From Taeniopygia guttata (lineage: Eukaryota; Chordata; Aves; Passeriformes; Estrildidae): DNA of 64,000 bases. Within the stretch, counting starts at the first letter, position 1. Each line of letters begins with the position of its first letter. The stretch is taken from positions 115,277,501 through 115,341,500 of the forward strand of contig NC_133026.1 in the NCBI RefSeq assembly GCF_048771995.1, written 5' to 3'. A model generated the notes under the pieces. It worked only from the letters and a program-made list of their open reading frames with translations, was not told where the DNA came from and did no database searches. Made by a program: the position numbers and the translations under genes. Shown here in pieces: positions 59,651-64,000 of this stretch.

Positions 59651-62600
59651 GCAGGATGGCATTCTCTGTTGGCTCCTGATGGTGTATCCACACCTCACCT
59701 GAAAGTTATGGATTGTATAGTGCCACCTTTTTTGGAAAGACCATGAAAGGACCAGTGTTACATTTGTTATGCATTACATTTACCTTTCGCTTTGAAGGGA
59801 TCTGGACATAGCTGAGCCTTTTCTGTGAGGTTGTAAGATTTGTAGTGGGACGTGTCAGCATGAAACTGAAGTTATCAGAGTTTAACAGGTCAGTATTAGT
59901 AAGCCACCTAGAGAAAGATGGCTTTAGCCTGTGATATGTGCCCTCCATATCTGTTAACTTCTTCCATCAGATAACCTTTGTAGTGGGAATTTGTTGGTGG
60001 GTCACACAAACACGATCACTGTTTCCATTTCAAAGGGTAGAACTATGCCGATGCTAACACGCCTGGGGTTATGGAGGTGACCACAAACTTCCTCCATCTT
60101 CCACCTCCACCATCCTGGGCAAGCTCCTCCACATCTGCCTGGAGCTCTGCTCTGAGGGGTGGCTGCCTTAGAAGCCCTACCTTGAGTTAGTACTGCTTGT
60201 TTGTCAGCTCCTGCACACTTTCTTGAATGTCAGCTTGACTTCTGTAGATTTACATGTCCTCAAAAAAGCCTTTGGGTGTCATCTGTGTTACTTTGTCTTC
60301 TAATAGATCTAGAATATAACCTCAGTTATAACCGCAGTTTCAGTATGTGACTTCCTTCATTTAAAGGGTTTTTACTGACTGTGTCTAATCGGATAATCAA
60401 AAATTCTCATGCAGAACTGTGGGGACTGGTACATAAAAAGCACACTAGCAGTGCATGTGAGAATGCCTGCCTTGCTTCAATGCTCGAAAACCACCAGTTT
60501 ATTTCTTGCAAGTTAAAAACACAGGATTACTTAAATCTTGATCAATGTCTTTTCCTTTTAAGTCAGAGATATGTTCTGTGAGTTTAGCTGCTGAAGAGGT
60601 AGGTGCTTGTATTCATAAATGAAGCAAAGAAAACATTGTGGGGGAGATAATAAATATCCAAGAAAACTTGGGTTGTAAGTAGTTGAAGTATGATCTGCAG
60701 GTTGTCTTGCTTTTTCAGTTATCAACTGTGTAAGACTTAATAGCAAGTGTAAAAGATAAAAGCTCTTGCTCCTTTCTGTCTCTTATAAGTGTCTCTACAT
60801 CAGTTTGTATCAAACTTAGCCTAAAACAAAACAGTTCTATAAACCAGTCAGTTCCCCCAGTGGGTGGAGATAGAAGAAAGGATTTTGGATTATTGATTAA
60901 CTAGTCTGGAGAACCCTCAAAGCAAGGTGTGGACTTCTGGGCTAGGAGCTATTGGGTAGTTTCTATGGAAAAGGTTCCTCTTTTTCTGAGGGAAGAATTT
61001 GTTCTGCCTTCATTTATCCTCATTGATTCTGATCTCTTGTATTAGAGATGTGTGTAGGAAGCTCTTAAGGAAGAACAAGTTTTCCAGCACAGCATTAGAA
61101 AGAGGTGAAATTCTCTCAGGAGTCTTTTTAGTTGCAAAATTCTGGTTGGCAGGTTAAGACACACTATATCACTGACACTGAATTGATGTAACTGTGTAAA
61201 TGGACAAATGATGGATGACCAGTAATTTAATAAATTGCATACTTCTGCTTTTCTCAAATCTCTGTTGTCTGAAGTATTTGAAAATAAAAATGACTTCTGC
61301 AATGTTTGGGGAAAATTGTCCAAACCAGGGAATAGAAAAGTCATTGCAAAAGAACACTGCTACTGTGGCATCTTTATTTAATAAGCAGCCTTTTCTATTT
61401 TAAACAGCATTGTTGCATTTTATATGATAGTCATGATACAAAGACTATTACTTGCCAAAGAAAAAACATACATTTGAAATCACAGATTTTTTTGGGGGGG
61501 TATCTCAACTAATCACATTCATAGCTGTGATGACTTAAGGATGTGTGTGATGTAAAACATATAAAACAGGTAATACTACAGGGTTTTTTCTGACTATTTT
61601 GGCCAATGTAGTTTAAAAAGCTTTTTGGGTAGCCAACCCCTTTTCTCAGGTTTGAAGATAAAATTTTGTGACCAGGAGCTTGTTTTACCAGCCCTATTAG
61701 TCTGCTTAATATATGCTTTCTTCCCCTAGAGAATTAAACATAAATGTTTTTTCTAACCATATTTAACTCTTTTCTAGTTAAATATTCTACTTTTCTTCCT
61801 AGTATGTTCTATGTTTGTCATATTCCAAATTGGATTTGTTAAAATGCATTTATTTTTTAATGTAAACAAGATTTTGCTCTTGTTTTTTACTGTTCCCAGT
61901 TATTAGAAGCAAAGTATTTGTAAAGGTTGTCTGGGCCATTGAGTTGAGCTTCCAGCTGTCACATCTGCCATCTTATGAACTGCTTTTCTAAACCTCATCA
62001 AGGTCAAAGAGCACTTGGCTTTTGCTTCCAGTATTCCTGTTTTTTGAAATTTGCACCCAAATCAGATCAGTTTGAATGTTGGAACAGGAATCTGACTGTC
62101 CTAAATTTATTAGATGCCAGTTTCATACTGAATTTGCTCTGGTGTCAATTTTACCTATCTTAATTATTTTAGTTTACTGTATTAGGATCTGTCAGTGTTT
62201 TGATAAATAGCAATTTGTCTAATGTAAGTTAAATTCCCTTTGGACTTCTCCTTCAGGTTGATCTCTAGTTGTACCTGAGGTGTAATTGTTCTTGATGTGG
62301 ATGATCAGAATTTTGTGCAGTGTTGTACTCTGGCACAAATACTTCCCTAAGCTTATTGGAAGCAATCTTGAGAGGCAGTTGAATGTTTTAATTTTCTTTT
62401 TCTCATTGTACATCACACCAGTTGTTTACAGACAATCCTGTGATTTAAGTACAGGCTATTTTGGTCTTTAGCTACACAGTCTTACATTGTTTTATGTAAG
62501 TATATATGAATTTTTTAAAATCATGGATAATAGAATGGCACAAAAATTACAAGTACTGAAATATTTGAAGTTTGGAAATGCATATGAAATACTGATTAAA

Positions 62601-64000
62601 TTTCAGAGGGCTCTACACTGATGGGCTCAGTTTCTGTGTTAGTGTTTTGAAGTGAGGCGTCCACAGTTCTGAGGATCTCACTTAGAACTAGGATGGTAAA
62701 TAAGCACAAGGTGCTCTACTGCTAAAAGAGACATTCAGCTGTGTAATGCTTAAAGGACACCTTCCTTGGCAATAACATTTAAAAATACTAATTCCTCTTA
62801 CTCATCTGTAATCCTCTTCCCACAGCTTGAGCTCAGGACTATAGTGGAACCTATTATGGGGAAAAGGTCTATGACTCAGCCATTGAGCCATGCAAACTCT
62901 TGGCTTCTTTAATTGGCACCATTAAATCTTTAGTAGTATGTCTCTCATAATATATAGGTGTCATTGGTATAAAATGCATCACTACTGAAGATATATTGTA
63001 CCCTTTGCTCTCTGATTTCTGTGGCTTGATCAACCATAGGTTTTTAAAGGCTGGTTAATCAGACTTTTTTAGAATTACTGCTTAACTGTTTAGGAGTGTA
63101 TTGAAAACAAAATGTAAGAGAGCCATAGCACAAAACATTACTTTCCAGGTTATTTTCCTTTTGTATTTGGACACAGGAGGGGGAAAAGGAAAAACTTGTC
63201 TTTGCATTATATTTTATCTACATAGAAGTTACTTAACTTGAAGACTGAGTATCTTCTCCATGACAGGATGGGAGAAGTTAATTCTTGAGCATATAACCAG
63301 GGGACAACTGGCTTGATGTAGTTGATTTTTTTCCCCCCCTGTTGCAGGCTGGTTTTGGGGTTGGTTTGTCAGGTTTTTGATTGTGTTGATTTTTTTGTAC
63401 AATATTGGAAAGTGAATGTTGAAACAGCTGTAGTTTGGGAAGGGAGTCAGATGTCATTAGAAACAATTTAAACACTGAAAGTTAAATGTTTGAATACATA
63501 TGTATATATTAGTGCATGTATATGAGGAACAATAGCAACTTTTAAGTCTTTTGTTGTTTTTCCGCACACTTAATATGGGACACTTAAAACTTTTCAGTGT
63601 TTATGTTCGTGTAAGCATTAGTGGCTCTGAAAGAGGGGTGTGATGAGGGCATTGGAAAACTGTAATTGTTTGTTACCATCTGAGGAGTCTGCCTCATGTG
63701 TCTCTAGCTGACAAGAAGGTTTAGTTGTAACATTTATATATACTTTTTGAAAGTAAGTATCAAGAAAGAAGTGACAAAAAATGTTGAACTGTTACTTGAC
63801 ACAAAAGTTACCTGATTGTGCTTGGGGAATGATGGCAAGCTGCAAAGCTGTAGTTAAAAAAGATCTGAAGTAGGACTAACACTACATGTTCCTGATGCCT
63901 ATAAAATAGGATGTTATCTGTGTATGTAACCTTTTGTGATAGAAGTAGCTTTTTAATTACTTTGGTTTTATTGTTTGAGGTATGGTCTGATAATTTGTTG
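59651..64000 (+). other. CHD7: Intron 2, last part in window
   Basis: This is AT-rich unique intron. The block near 60060-60180 is somewhat GC-richer but carries no recognised motif. No exon-like open frame flanked by splice sites resembling CHD7 exon 3 is seen. Open frames are under about 100 codons and lack domains. Confidence 0.55.

Larger units (their letters stand above)
46806..64000 (+). other. CHD7: CHD7 intron 2 (5' part, continues past window)
   Basis: The intron begins GTAAGC at 46806. The coding frame stays open by chance to a stop at 46964, which would add 53 unrelated residues if the intron were retained. No later sequence resembles CHD7 exon 3 (a Lys-rich segment is expected there), so the intron runs beyond 64000. 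It contains a GC-rich segment near 47.8-48.1 kb, three CR1 copies and simple repeats, and otherwise AT-rich unique sequence with no supported gene. Confidence 0.85.

Noticed and set aside
1..64000. CRISPR arrays, bacterial operons, phage or plasmid features
   Set aside because: The sequence is vertebrate nuclear DNA with spliced gene structure, CpG islands and CR1 elements. No regularly spaced direct repeats or prokaryotic gene packing were seen.
59651..64000. Search for CHD7 exon 3
   Set aside because: No open stretch with the expected Lys-rich CHD7 exon 3 sequence between an acceptor and a donor was found. Exon 3 must lie beyond the window.

Overview
The window is vertebrate nuclear DNA, most likely from a bird. 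It holds the 5' end of one large gene, CHD7 (chromodomain-helicase-DNA-binding protein 7), on the + strand. Coding exon 2 gives a 562-residue reading frame that I recognise as the N-terminus of CHD7. A bird is suggested by several CR1 LINE 3' ends carrying the characteristic ATTCTATG-like terminal octamers, by sparse repeat content and by compact introns. Crocodilian or turtle origin is less likely but cannot be excluded from this sequence alone.

Layout. 1-2640 is upstream intergenic DNA in which I see no gene. About 2640-5760 is a large CpG island. It holds a candidate core promoter (13-bp palindrome, CRE-like TGACGTCG, GC boxes near 3578-3622), a non-coding exon 1 ending at a strong splice donor at 4178/4179, and possible alternative donors at 3471 and 5258. 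Intron 1 runs from 4179 to 44944 (about 40.8 kb). It contains an old minus-strand CR1/L3-like LINE (about 18655-20500), two short CR1 tails, many T-rich tracts, and an isolated second GC/CpG-rich island at about 37830-38660. Exon 2 (44945-46805) has 175 nt of 5' UTR with four tiny upstream ORFs, then the ATG and 1686 coding bases, and ends in phase 0 at CAG|GTAAGC. The rest (46806-64000) is the start of intron 2. It holds a small GC-rich segment with four CAGCTG E-boxes (about 47815-48112) and three larger CR1 copies, one of them with a short LTR-like insertion. CHD7 exon 3 and later exons (chromodomains, helicase, SANT/BRK regions) lie beyond the window.

There is only one protein-coding gene here, so the biology is regulatory: one gene's promoter, leader and first two introns. 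I found no previously undescribed molecular system. The best leads are the isolated intronic CpG island, the repeat-bearing 5' leader with its AT-rich patch, the uORF cluster before the CHD7 start, the E-box cluster in intron 2, and the history of the CR1 copies. All other open reading frames are short, unsupported or shadows of exon 2 and the GC islands.
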